A DNA stretch of 64,000 nt from Massilia sp. BSC265 (GTDB lineage Bacteria > Pseudomonadota > Gammaproteobacteria > Burkholderiales > Burkholderiaceae_D): assembly GCF_000740675.1 (NCBI RefSeq), contig NZ_JPXI01000037.1, positions 186,001 through 250,000 of the forward strand. The letters are read 5' to 3'. Made by a program: the position numbers and the translations under genes. Position 1 is the stretch's first letter; the number at the start of each line of letters is the position of its first letter. Below, piece by piece: positions 39,801 through 47,885 of the stretch. The notes beneath the pieces were generated by a model. It saw only the letters and a program-made list of their open reading frames with translations, ran no database searches and had not been told where the DNA came from.

Positions 39801-39904
39801 CCGACGAACCGCTGCGCTATGGCCGCGATTCGCGGCGTAACGATACGCTGCTGTACGCCCACTCGGGCCGTACCTTCGCGCTCGGCATGTCGTACAAGTT
39901 CTAA
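36887..39904 (+). CDS. TonB-dependent receptor (Xanthomonas/Caulobacter-type)
   Basis: A 1005-residue outer-membrane receptor. The signal peptide (about 1-35) is followed by a Gln/Ala-rich linker and a TonB-box-like TSTVVVTGFR, then the plug with DVIKAEDIGKFPDANLAESLQRVPGV, the hallmark of the TonB_Xanth_Caul group. The plug ends near 180 and a 22-strand barrel follows to the terminal YKF. Receptors of this group usually import plant-derived or oligosaccharide substrates rather than iron; the substrate here is unknown. ATG has GGAG upstream. It stands alone with two inverted repeats in its leader. Confidence 0.92.
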   Translation: MSHPERRPRRHAHPFPLTATALAVAALFGQAQAQAQSQESAQTQQAAQEQPPADNTSTVVVTGFRASLNSALNVKKNSDGIVDVIKAEDIGKFPDANLAESLQRVPGVALQRGDGGEGKQISVRGLNAGFTRVRINGIEAISATGASDINGSTNRSRAFDFSVFAAELFNSLEVRKTSEAAIEEGSLGATVDLRAARPFDFKGETITVSGQQAYNTLAHRSAPRATALYSNRWDTGIGKLGFLVSGAYSKRHATEEGYEAVEMLSANADGGFCSPLGAVPQNPANSAVKGISAANCGFNLPRTSTSAAYNDVFGRTDNYGGTVANPAPGSGAFHPRIPRYRRSVADYERAGLTAAFQWRPRAGTELNLDLLGGDFKNDRYDNYISAISFGRSLAAANGKPQTSIVESSFNGNGSWEYGRFNGVDIRSEGLLDVNNTKFRQHVFSGSHKLTDTIKLDFMSGISRSNLDSPMRATVQIDSPNANGFVFDFRQNRNVPTLNFGIDVANPNNFSWGPVDPDGTVHGQFVGRKLQTGNKLKTNAVNASWELNQNLTLRSGLSMRENTWTNLELGSGAPNGLPNPPGFQMGSVTRMISNFGRGLEGSGYPSQWVAVDLDKFRKVWDIECHCAAVPGSEYQLLTQSNRRVVEKIDALYLSADFNYDIGPVTLRGNAGVRAAETRATAAALVNGGGTLTEVSFDKKYRDYLPALNLTAQLPNDVFLRFSAGKTLSRPEYVDLAPSATVNVQAQTVSIGSPGLDPIRAKTYDLQAEWYYDKNAMVSVGFFRKDIDTYIQRISERLPYNSLGLPDSLLTGGGCSLSGGTPACPTLPGTVVTVSRAANTPGGPLNGFEFNLQAPFNFLPGMWSNFGLLANYTRVKSTITYVTRTATATLPALTMDANLVGMSPKAGNLTLYYEDPKFSARISAAHRSSYLFNVLGDVNGHDTTFVDAATNLDFSMSYNLTPNLRVSLEGSNLTDEPLRYGRDSRRNDTLLYAHSGRTFALGMSYKF

Positions 39905-39916
39905 GCCTTTCCTCCC

Positions 39917-40405
39917 TCAGTCCGGCGCGACGACGCGCCGGCGCTGAACAAGCGGCGTTACGACGACCCGGCCATCGTCCCCGGCGACGGTGATCTGCGC
40001 CTTGTCGACCAGCGCCTCGTCGTAGCGGATCGCCAGCACGAAGCGGCGCACCCTGCCGTCGGGGCCGATGTCGCGCTGGTCGTAGCTGAATTCCCAGCCG
40101 CGCCGGCCCCATGAGATCGCGATGCCGATGACACCGTCGCACTCGCCGCGACGCCAGGGGATGCCGTGTTCGCCCGCCGGTCCGGATGCGGCGGCGATCT
40201 TCAGGTAATCGACCAGCCGCGCAAGGTCGAACACTTCGAACACCCGCGCCAGGGTCCGGTTGCGGAAACCGCGCCACCCCGGCACCAGGAACCAGTGCGG
40301 GCATGGCAGCTCGTCGAGATAGGTGTTCAGCGCCGTCCCGCACAACACGCACTGGTTGTGGCGCATGCCTTCGCGGATGACGCTACTCAGGGAAGCAAAG
40401 TCCAT
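39917..40405 (-). CDS. Hypothetical protein with CxxC motif
   Basis: A 162-residue protein I do not recognise. The N-terminus carries QCVLCG and a further Cys-His (ELPCPHWF), which could bind a metal. The remainder alternates strands (IPWRRGECDGVIGIAISWGRRGWEFSYDQRD). There is no signal peptide or membrane segment. The start at 40405 is tentative, with no clear ribosome site; the frame is open further upstream. It converges with the TonB receptor, with only 12 bases between stops, and is divergent from panB. Confidence 0.65.
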   Translation of the reverse strand: MDFASLSSVIREGMRHNQCVLCGTALNTYLDELPCPHWFLVPGWRGFRNRTLARVFEVFDLARLVDYLKIAAASGPAGEHGIPWRRGECDGVIGIAISWGRRGWEFSYDQRDIGPDGRVRRFVLAIRYDEALVDKAQITVAGDDGRVVVTPLVQRRRVVAPD

Positions 40406-40610
40406 CCGGCTACCATACAGCAACGTCAATACAGTTCCATCCCGGGCACTGAAACGATCAGCTCCCTGAGCGATTCCCCCGGGCCGGCGCCGCCGGGTGT
40501 CCACTTCCCGCAACACCGCACGCCGCGCGAATTTCTGACGAAGCTCCTGCGCGTTTGCGTCCGCCGCATTACACTACGCGCTTCCGAACGACCGTTTTAT
40601 AAGGATTTCC

Positions 40611-41459
40611 ATGAGCGCTTACCTGCAGGGTCAGGATCCGGCTGCCAACGATGCCCCGAAACCCGTCCGCAAGGCCGTCACCGCGCCCGCGCTGCTGGCC
40701 ATGCGCGCGGCCGGCGAGAAGATCGCGATGCTGACCGCCTACGACGCCAGCTTCGCCTCGCTGATGGACCGCTGCGGCGTGGACGTGCTCCTGATCGGCG
40801 ACTCGCTGGGCATGGTCTGCGCCGGGTACGATTCGACCCTGCCGGTGACGGTGGCGGACGTGGCCTATCACACGGCCTCTGTCGCGCGCGGCAACAAGCT
40901 GGCCCTGGTGCTGGCCGACATGCCCTTCGGCAGCTACACGACCCCGGTCGAGGCCTACAACAACGCGGTCACGCTGATGCGCGCCGGCGCCCAGATGGTC
41001 AAGATCGAAGGCGGCGCCTGGCTGGCCGAGACCGTGCGCTTCCTGGTCGAGCGCGGCATTCCGGTGTGCGCCCACATCGGCCTGACGCCGCAGTTCGTGC
41101 ACGCCTTCGGCGGCTTCAAGGTGCAGGGCAAGACCGACGCCGCGGCCGAGCAGCTCAAGGCCGACGGCCTGGCGCTGCAGGCGGCCGGCGCCTCGCTGGT
41201 GGTGCTGGAAGCGATTCCCGCGGCGCTGGGCAAGGAAGTCACCGAACTGCTGTCGATCCCGACCATCGGCATCGGCGCCGGCCCGGACTGCTCCGGCCAG
41301 GTGCTGGTGATGCACGACCTGCTGGGCGTCTTCCCAGGCCGCAAGGCACGCTTCGTGCGCAACTTCATGGAAGGCCAGACCAGCATCGATGCGGCCGTGG
41401 GCAGCTACGTGGCCGCGGTCAAGGACGGCAGCTTCCCGGCGCCGGAACACTGCTTCTGA
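40611..41459 (+). CDS. panB: 3-methyl-2-oxobutanoate hydroxymethyltransferase
   Basis: A 282-residue (beta-alpha)8 enzyme of pantothenate synthesis that adds a hydroxymethyl group from methylene-THF to ketoisovalerate. Signatures are [24 protein letters not shown] (Mg2+ Asp), [29 protein letters not shown] and [15 protein letters not shown]. Length is slightly above the E. coli form because of a 24-residue N-terminal extension. No panC is seen nearby. thpR follows 10 bases later. Confidence 0.96.
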   Translation: MSAYLQGQDPAANDAPKPVRKAVTAPALLAMRAAGEKIAMLTAYDASFASLMDRCGVDVLLIGDSLGMVCAGYDSTLPVTVADVAYHTASVARGNKLALVLADMPFGSYTTPVEAYNNAVTLMRAGAQMVKIEGGAWLAETVRFLVERGIPVCAHIGLTPQFVHAFGGFKVQGKTDAAAEQLKADGLALQAAGASLVVLEAIPAALGKEVTELLSIPTIGIGAGPDCSGQVLVMHDLLGVFPGRKARFVRNFMEGQTSIDAAVGSYVAAVKDGSFPAPEHCF

Positions 41460-41469
41460 AAGGAAGAAC

Positions 41470-41985
41470 ATGGACGAACAGGCGAAACCTCCCACCACCC
41501 GTCTGTTCCTGGCCCTGTGGCCCGATCCGGCGCTGCGCCATCTCCTGACCGGGTGGCGCGACGCATGGGTCTGGCCGAAGGGCGCCGCCCCCGTCCATGC
41601 CGACAAGCTGCACGTCACCCTGCACTTCCTCGGCGGCCTGCCGAGCGACCGCCTGCCCGAGCTGCTGGACGGCCTCAAGGTCCCGTTCGAGCCCTTCCGC
41701 CTCGACCTCATGCGCGCCGCGCTGTGGCACAACGGGATCGCCGTGCTCGAACCGGATCTGACGCCGCCCGGCCTCGCGGCCCTGCACACGCGGCTGTCGG
41801 ACGCGCTCGTGGCCCTGGGCCTGCAACCGGAAGCGCGCCGCTACCGTCCGCACGTGACGATGGCGCGCCGTGCCGCCGGCGCCACCGTTCCCACGGACGG
41901 TCCGCCGGTCCTGTGGGATGTGCGCGGCTATGCGCTGGTGGAATCGAAGAACGGCGTCTATACAATGCTGCGCGATTACGCTTGA
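41470..41985 (+). CDS. thpR: RNA 2',3'-cyclic phosphodiesterase
   Basis: A 171-residue 2H phosphoesterase (ThpR/LigT), opening 2',3'-cyclic phosphates on RNA ends. Two HxT motifs are visible: HVTLHFLGG near 58 and HVTMARRA near 132, and the RLFLALWPD start is typical. ATG has AGGAAGA directly upstream. It follows panB by 10 bases and converges with a 42-codon gene whose stop abuts its own. Confidence 0.93.
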   Translation: MDEQAKPPTTRLFLALWPDPALRHLLTGWRDAWVWPKGAAPVHADKLHVTLHFLGGLPSDRLPELLDGLKVPFEPFRLDLMRAALWHNGIAVLEPDLTPPGLAALHTRLSDALVALGLQPEARRYRPHVTMARRAAGATVPTDGPPVLWDVRGYALVESKNGVYTMLRDYA

Positions 41986-42114
41986 TTAGTCATCGGGATC
42001 GTCCTCGGACGCATCGTCGAGCTCCTTCTCGAAGGTCTTGCGATCGTTGGCGTTGACGCGGAGGACCCAGCCGATCACGGCCAGGAGCAGGATGGAGCAA
42101 ATCATTGCGCTCAT
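41986..42114 (-). CDS. 42-residue single-pass membrane protein
   Basis: A very small gene: ATG at 42114 with an excellent GGGGAGG ribosome site eight bases upstream. The N-terminal half is one membrane helix (ICSILLLAVIGWVL) and the tail is strongly acidic (ELDDASEDDPDD). No family is recognised. The strong ribosome site, one-helix layout and non-random tail argue that it is real. It lies between thpR (converging, adjacent stops) and the MFS gene upstream on the same strand (101-base gap). Confidence 0.6.
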   Translation of the reverse strand: MSAMICSILLLAVIGWVLRVNANDRKTFEKELDDASEDDPDD

Positions 42115-42215
42115 CTTGGGCCTCCCCTTATTTACGCTGGCATGTCGGTCACCCTGAGCACGTTCTGGTCGATCCTCATGCGGCAGGTCGTGACAGTCTA
42201 CATGCGAATGGGAGC

Positions 42216-43361
42216 TCAGGCCTGACGCTTGATGATCCCGGCGCTCATCGCGATCACCAGCCCGGACAGCGACAACATCCCGAGCGCCACCATGACGCTC
42301 GCATGCGAGGCGATGTAGCCCAGCACCGGCGGCGCCAGCAGCAGGCCGCCATAGCCCAGGGTCGCCACCGCCGCCACGCCCGCGCCAGCGCTCATGCCCG
42401 GGATGCGCGAGGCCGCGCCGAACAGCAGCGGCACCACGTTGGCCGCGCCGATGCCGATCAGGGCGAAGCCGGCGGCCGACAGCAGGAAGTGCGTGCTCAG
42501 CACCGCCGTGGCCAGGCCGGCGAACATCGCCAGCCCGCCCAGCACCATCACGCGCATCGCGCCGAAGCGCAGGATCATGCGGTCGCCCGCAAAGCGGCAG
42601 GCCGCCATCGCGATCGAGAAGGCCGAATAGGCCAGCGCCGCTTGCGCCGGGACGGCGCCGGTGCGTTCCTGCATCAGGAGCGCGCTCCAGTCCACCAGCG
42701 CGCCCTCCACCGCGAAGCACAGCAATGCCAGCAGGCCGAGGCTCAATGCAGCGCCGCGCGGCAGCTGAAAGTGGCTGCCCGCTTCATGCGTCGGTGCGAA
42801 GGCCATCACACGCGGCGCAGCCAGTGCCAGCCCGACGGCGGTGACGATGCCCATCACGAAAGCACCCTGGCCGTCGCCCCAGCCCTGGCTGATGAACACG
42901 CCGCCCAGCGCCGCGCCGACCAGGCCGCCGAGACTGAAAAAGCCGTGGAAGGACGACATGGTCGGGATGCCGCGCGCGGTCTCGACCTCGCTGGCATTGG
43001 CGTTCATGGCCACGTCCAGCGCCCAGTTGCTGATGCCGAATGCAAAGGCGGCCAGGAACAGCAGGCGCAGGTCGCTTACGCCCATGATCACCGCCAGCAG
43101 CGCGGCAAAGGCAAAGCCCGACAGCAGGGTCATGCGGCGCGTGCCCCAGCGCGCGGTGAAGCCGCCCATCAGCGGCATCGCCAGCAGCGCACCGGCCGCG
43201 ATGGTCAAGAGGACCATCGAGAGCGTGGCCGTGTCGATGCCGGCGCGCGCCTGCACCACCGGCACGTGCGCGGCCCACAGGCCGATGCCGGCGCCGTTGA
43301 GCAGGAAGACGGTCGAGATCGACCAGCGTGCAGCGGAGAGTGAAGAGGGATTCTGATTCAC
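42216..43361 (-). CDS. MFS transporter, YbjJ-like
   Basis: A 381-residue major-facilitator protein with about 12 helices. The first helices read FLLNGAGIGLWAAHVPVVQ and GALLAMPLMGGFTARWGTRR (the MFS loop 2-3 motif), followed by NWALDVAMNANASEVE, as in YbjJ and sugar-type MFS members. Substrate unknown. Its start overlaps the stop of the upstream DeoR-type regulator by 4 bases, so the regulator and transporter form one unit, probably for uptake or efflux of a sugar-related compound. Confidence 0.9.
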   Translation of the reverse strand: MNQNPSSLSAARWSISTVFLLNGAGIGLWAAHVPVVQARAGIDTATLSMVLLTIAAGALLAMPLMGGFTARWGTRRMTLLSGFAFAALLAVIMGVSDLRLLFLAAFAFGISNWALDVAMNANASEVETARGIPTMSSFHGFFSLGGLVGAALGGVFISQGWGDGQGAFVMGIVTAVGLALAAPRVMAFAPTHEAGSHFQLPRGAALSLGLLALLCFAVEGALVDWSALLMQERTGAVPAQAALAYSAFSIAMAACRFAGDRMILRFGAMRVMVLGGLAMFAGLATAVLSTHFLLSAAGFALIGIGAANVVPLLFGAASRIPGMSAGAGVAAVATLGYGGLLLAPPVLGYIASHASVMVALGMLSLSGLVIAMSAGIIKRQA

Positions 43362-44134
43362 GTGCGGGTCCTGGATGCAATGCGAAGATCGAGCCCTGGA
43401 TGCGCCTGGCGCAGGCGGGCAATGGTGTCAGGAGGAGCGTCCGCTTCGAGCACGAGGTAATCGAGTTCGCCCAGCCGCGCGAAGGCAAACGGCGCGCTGT
43501 CCGCCAGCCGTTCGTTCAGGACGGCGGCCGCCCTGCGGGTACTGCCGGCCACCATCGCGGCCTTGATCGTCGCTTCCTCGGCGTCGGAAGCCGCCAGCCC
43601 GCGCTCGGGATCGAGCGCGCAGATGCCGACGATGCACAGGTCTGCGCGCAGCTGCTGCAGCTCGGCCAGGGTCCAGGCACCCAGCACCGCGCCGGCGGCG
43701 GCAACGTAGGTCCCGCCCAGCAGCACGATGCGGGTGCGGCGGAAGTCGCCCAGCGCCAGCGCCAATTGGGGGCTGTTGGTGACGATGGTCGCGGCTTGGC
43801 CGTCTTCCAGCAGGCGCGCCAGCGCGAGGTTGGTGGAACCGGCGTCGATCAGCACCGTGTCACCGGGACGGATGCACTCGCGCAGCGTTTGCGCCAACGT
43901 GCTCTTCCTCGCGAGGTCGCGCTCGATACGCTCGCCGAAGCTGGCTTCGCGCGTGCGCCGCATGGCGCCGCCGTGCACGCGGCGCAGCAAGCCGGCGGCG
44001 TCAAGGTCGCGCAGGTCGCGCCGGATGGTGTCTTCCGATGTGTCCAGGCGCTGGGCCAGTTCGGCGGCCAGCACCCTCCCTTCCCGCTCGACCGCTTCGA
44101 GGATGGATTGCCGTCGTTCTTCTGCTAGCTGCAT
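43358..44134 (-). CDS. DeoR/GlpR family transcriptional regulator
   Basis: A 258-residue repressor-type protein. The N-terminal winged helix-turn-helix reads RRQSILEAVEREGRVLAAELAQRL and SEDTIRRDLRDLDAAGLLRRVHGGA, the DeoR signature. The C-terminal DeoRC sensor domain has DTVLIDAGSTNLALA and LDPERGLAASDAEEATIKAAMV. These regulators respond to phosphorylated sugars. ATG has AGGAG upstream. It is transcribed first and is coupled to the MFS gene, its likely target. Confidence 0.93.
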   Translation of the reverse strand: MQLAEERRQSILEAVEREGRVLAAELAQRLDTSEDTIRRDLRDLDAAGLLRRVHGGAMRRTREASFGERIERDLARKSTLAQTLRECIRPGDTVLIDAGSTNLALARLLEDGQAATIVTNSPQLALALGDFRRTRIVLLGGTYVAAAGAVLGAWTLAELQQLRADLCIVGICALDPERGLAASDAEEATIKAAMVAGSTRRAAAVLNERLADSAPFAFARLGELDYLVLEADAPPDTIARLRQAHPGLDLRIASRTRT

Positions 44135-44250
44135 GTTCGCTCCTGATGAATCCGCGTGATTCTACGCGAACATGCAAAAACACGCACAAAAACGCAAAAA
44201 CACGAGAATTTACTGCCTGATTTTGCTGTCGTGCATACAACATCTTCCCT

Positions 44251-44266
44251 CTTCAGCCGTATGCGG
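44251..44266 (+). repeat. Shared leader 16-mer, copy 2
   Basis: CTTCAGCCGTATGCGG, 48 bases upstream of the REC-REC-kinase start, identical to 15641-15656 ahead of the chemoreceptor. Confidence 0.5.
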
Positions 44267-44314
44267 GCTGCCGAGAAGTTGTTAAACTTCATTTACTTTA
44301 GTAAGAGAAACATC

Positions 44315-45922
44315 ATGGACAAGTCCGCCTCCATTCTCATCGTCGACGACTATCTCCTGATCCGCACCCACGTGCGCCAGGTGCTGGCGGAACTCGGCTT
44401 CCTGAACGTGTTCCAGGCCGATAACGGCAAGACCGCGCAGGACCTCATGCGCAAGCAGCAGATCGACATCGTCGTCGGCGACTGGGGCATGCCGGTGATG
44501 AGCGGGATCGATCTGCTGAAGTGGATGCGGACCGACCACCGCTACGCCGGCACGCCGTTCATGATGCTCACTGCGGAGGCCAATCCGCAATCGGTGCGCA
44601 CCGCCTTGCAGGCCGGCGTGAACGCCTACATGATCAAGCCGTTCACGGTACACAGCTTCGCCTGCAAGTTCATGAGCATGCTGGGCGTGCAGCTGGAGTC
44701 TGCACCGAGCCCGTTCGCGCGCCAGGGCCTGTCCGCCCCCGCCCCGGCGCCGAAGCCGGCAGCACCTGCACCGGCCGCGCCGACGCCGCGGGCCGCCTCC
44801 GCGCTGCCCGAATCGAACGTTATCGGCCTGGATGCGCCGATCGGCGAGCGGGTGAAGAAATCCACGGTGCTGATCGTCGACGACATCCCGACCAACATCG
44901 AAGTGCTGGCCGGCGTGCTGAAGGACGAATATGCGATCAAGGTCGCGATCAGCGGCAAGAAGGCGCTCGAAATCGCGGATGCCTTCCACATCGACCTGAT
45001 CCTGCTCGACATCATGATGCCGGTCATGGACGGCTTCGAGACCTGCCGCCAGCTCAAGGCCAACCCAAAGACGGCGCACATCCCGATCATCTTCCTGTCG
45101 GCGCGCGACGGCACCGAGGACGTGGTGGCGGGCCTGCGCCTGGGCGCAGTGGACTACGTGTCCAAGCCGGCCGACCCGACCATCCTGAAGGCGCGCCTGT
45201 CGGCGCACCTGCTGCTGGCCACGGCCATGCAGGACATCAAGCGCCAGAACGAACTCCTGATCGAGAATGCGCGCCTGCGCGAGGACGTCGAGCGCATCAC
45301 GCGCCACGACCTGAAGAGCCCGATCGCCGTGGCGCTGCACGGCAGCCAGGCCCTGCTCGTCAGCCCGCTCACGCCAAGCCAGCGCGAGCAGGCCCACATG
45401 ATCGAGACCGCGGCCGAGAACGCGCTCGAGATGATCAACCGCACCCTCGACGTCTACAAGATGGAGCAGGGCACCTACCAGCCGATCATGCAGATGTTCG
45501 ACCTGGGCGAGATGCTGGCGCGGGTCTGCCAGCAGGTCCAGTTCACCTTCGACAGCAGCGACGTCACGGTCAGCTACGACAAGCTGGACGACGTGATGTG
45601 CCTGGGCGAGCCTTTGCTGTGCTATTCGCTGTTCAACAACGTGCTGAAGAACGCGATCGAAGCCTCGCCGCCGGGCGGCCGTGTCACTGTGAACATCGCA
45701 CCGGGCTACGGCAACCTGCACGTCATGATCGACAATGCCGGCGAGGTGCCGCCGGCGGCGCGCGAGCGCTTCTTCGAGAAGTACGCGCCATCGGACAAGA
45801 TCGGCGGCAACGGCCTGGGCACCTACTCGATCCGCCTGATGGCCGAGGTGCAGGGCGGCAGCGTCAGCATGGACACGGGCCACGGCCGCACGCGACTGAC
45901 GATTACCCTGCCCTGCCCTTGA
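44315..45922 (+). CDS. Two-receiver hybrid histidine kinase
   Basis: A 535-residue soluble protein with domain order REC-REC-HisKA-ATPase. REC1 is CheY-like with Asp56 in GDWGMPVMSG and Lys108; REC2 has Asp232 in LLDIMMPVMDG and Lys284. An Ala/Pro-rich linker (about 135-165) joins them. The H-box is RHDLKSP with His331; the ATPase part has NNVLKNAIEASPPGG and a GGNGLGTYSI glycine box. No sensor or membrane domain is present, so it must be driven by another kinase. ATG at 44315 follows AAGAGAAA. The LytS/LytTR pair follows on the same strand 111 bases later. Confidence 0.92.
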   Translation: MDKSASILIVDDYLLIRTHVRQVLAELGFLNVFQADNGKTAQDLMRKQQIDIVVGDWGMPVMSGIDLLKWMRTDHRYAGTPFMMLTAEANPQSVRTALQAGVNAYMIKPFTVHSFACKFMSMLGVQLESAPSPFARQGLSAPAPAPKPAAPAPAAPTPRAASALPESNVIGLDAPIGERVKKSTVLIVDDIPTNIEVLAGVLKDEYAIKVAISGKKALEIADAFHIDLILLDIMMPVMDGFETCRQLKANPKTAHIPIIFLSARDGTEDVVAGLRLGAVDYVSKPADPTILKARLSAHLLLATAMQDIKRQNELLIENARLREDVERITRHDLKSPIAVALHGSQALLVSPLTPSQREQAHMIETAAENALEMINRTLDVYKMEQGTYQPIMQMFDLGEMLARVCQQVQFTFDSSDVTVSYDKLDDVMCLGEPLLCYSLFNNVLKNAIEASPPGGRVTVNIAPGYGNLHVMIDNAGEVPPAARERFFEKYAPSDKIGGNGLGTYSIRLMAEVQGGSVSMDTGHGRTRLTITLPCP

Positions 45923-46033
45923 TGCGGGATGCACGCCATCGGCCGGCGTCGCCTATCTGCAGTTCGGACAGCGGATCCTGCAATTCGTGACACGGGAGCC
46001 CCGCTGCGGCCGCTCCCGCGCGAGACTAGCGAC

Positions 46034-47116
46034 ATGAAAACATCGCCTTTCCTCCCAACCCGGCTTGGCCTCATGTGGCGGATCTACATCGCCGCCTGGC
46101 TGGCGTACGGGATTTTCATCTCCTTTGCCGACCAGCTGGACAATCTCGCCGCGGGCCAGCTCGATACGACCCGCTATGTGCTGACCCTGGCCAGCCTGCT
46201 TCCGTCCGCGGTGCTGCTGGCACTGGCCTGGCCGCTGACCGGCGCCATGGAGCGCCGTGGCTACCGCCTGCCCAGGATCATCGGCATCCACATCGTGGCA
46301 GCCTTCGCGTTCTCGATCGTGTCGCAGACGCCCTTCTGGATGGCGTTCAGTGTCGCCAAGCCGGTCAGCTGGTACGTGTGGCCGCTGCTCTACCACGTCA
46401 TGACCTACCTGCTGGGCGCGGGCATCTTCCACATGATCCGCGCCGGCGAGGCCGCGCACCGCCAGGCGCTGGCGATGAAAGACGCGCAGAACCTCCTGAT
46501 CGCCTCGGAGCTGAGCGCGCTGCGCAACAAGCTCAATCCGCACTTCCTGTTCAACACGCTGCACTCGATCATCGCGCTCACCCAACGCAACCCGGCGGCC
46601 GCCGAGACCGCACTGTTCCAGTTCTCGGACATGCTGCGCTACGTGCTCGACACCGAGCGCAGCGGCAGCGACCGTGTGACGCTCGATGCGGAGCTCGATT
46701 TTGTGCGCGACTACCTCGAGCTGGAACAGCTGCGCCTGGGCGAGCGCCTGCACGTCGAATGGGACCTCGACGAGGAAGCGGGCGACCATCCGCTGCCGGC
46801 CCTGTCCCTGCAGCCGCTGGTCGAGAACAGCATCAAGCACGCCTTCAATCCGCACAGCCGGCCGGGCGTGCTGCAGATCCGCACGCGGCGCGACCCCGGT
46901 ACCGGCGCGCTCACCATGACGGTACGCGACACCGGCCCGGGCGCCGACCCGGCCTCGATTGCCGCCTCGTCCGGCCTGGGCCTGCGCACCATCGAGCGGC
47001 GCCTGCAGCTGGACTACGGCAGCCGCGCCGCACTGTGCGTGCAGAGCGCGCCGGATGAGGGCTTCTGCGTGTCGGTGACCATTCCCGCGGTCCGCGAGGA
47101 GATCTACGCGTCATGA
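46034..47116 (+). CDS. LytS/YehU-type sensor histidine kinase
   Basis: A 360-residue membrane kinase. About four helices fill residues 15-135, without an obvious extra sensor domain. The His_kinase domain starts with RNKLNPHFLFNTLHSI (His170) and is followed by an ATPase domain with LQPLVENSIKHAFNP and GLGLRTIERRL. The start was chosen at 46034, just before the first helix. It overlaps the LytTR regulator by 4 bases (ATGA), its obvious partner. Confidence 0.93.
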   Translation: MKTSPFLPTRLGLMWRIYIAAWLAYGIFISFADQLDNLAAGQLDTTRYVLTLASLLPSAVLLALAWPLTGAMERRGYRLPRIIGIHIVAAFAFSIVSQTPFWMAFSVAKPVSWYVWPLLYHVMTYLLGAGIFHMIRAGEAAHRQALAMKDAQNLLIASELSALRNKLNPHFLFNTLHSIIALTQRNPAAAETALFQFSDMLRYVLDTERSGSDRVTLDAELDFVRDYLELEQLRLGERLHVEWDLDEEAGDHPLPALSLQPLVENSIKHAFNPHSRPGVLQIRTRRDPGTGALTMTVRDTGPGADPASIAASSGLGLRTIERRLQLDYGSRAALCVQSAPDEGFCVSVTIPAVREEIYAS

Positions 47117-47868
47117 ACATGAGCACGAAAACCACCTTCTTTGCCGAAGACGAGCCGCTGGCGCGCGACCTGCTGCGCGACGCCATCTATGCCCATCCGG
47201 GGCTGCGCCTGGTGGGCGAAGCGATGGATGGCGCCAGCGCCCTCACCCAGATCGAGCACCTGCGCCCCGAGGTGGTGTTCATGGACATCCAGATGCCCGA
47301 GATGACCGGGCTGGAAGTGCTGCGCCGGCTCGACTACCTGCCGAGGATCGTGTTCACCACGGCCTATGACCAGTACGCGGTGACCGCCTTCGAACTGAAT
47401 GCGGTGGACTACCTGCTGAAGCCGTTCACGAAAGCGCGCTTCGCCGCCGCCGTGGAGCGGCTGCTGGAGGGCCCGGCGCATGGCCGTGAATCGCTCGGCC
47501 TTGCACTGGCACAGGCAAGCGCCAATGTCCCCCTCGCGGCCCGGCTGGAGCGCATCCTGGTGCGCGACCGCGGCCGCATCTTCCCGCTGGCGACTGGCGA
47601 CATCGAATACATGAAGGCCGACTCCAAGTACACGGTGATCGCGGCGCGCGGCCAGAACTTCCTGGTCCGGATCGGCATCTCGGAGCTCGAAGCCCAGCTC
47701 GACCCGGCGCGCTTCGTACGCATCCACCGCTCGGCCCTGGTCAACCTCGACTTCGTGGAATCGATGCGGGCGGACGACCAGTCGCAGCTGCAGATCCACA
47801 TGCGCGACGGGACGGTGCTGGGGGCGAACCGGGACGCCTCGAAGATCCTGCGCGACATGGCAATCTGA
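47113..47868 (+). CDS. LytTR family response regulator
   Basis: A 251-residue regulator: receiver domain with EDE near 12-14, Asp58 in FMDIQMPEMTG and Lys103 in LLKPF, then a LytTR DNA-binding domain (about 150-248, with IEYMKADSKYTVI and FVRIHRSALVNLDFV). LytTR regulators bind direct repeats and often control surface, competence or exopolysaccharide genes; no such target is adjacent. The gene converges with the hybrid kinase, 17 bases between stops. Confidence 0.94.
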   Translation: MNMSTKTTFFAEDEPLARDLLRDAIYAHPGLRLVGEAMDGASALTQIEHLRPEVVFMDIQMPEMTGLEVLRRLDYLPRIVFTTAYDQYAVTAFELNAVDYLLKPFTKARFAAAVERLLEGPAHGRESLGLALAQASANVPLAARLERILVRDRGRIFPLATGDIEYMKADSKYTVIAARGQNFLVRIGISELEAQLDPARFVRIHRSALVNLDFVESMRADDQSQLQIHMRDGTVLGANRDASKILRDMAI

Positions 47869-47885
47869 GGCGGCGCGGGCTGCGC

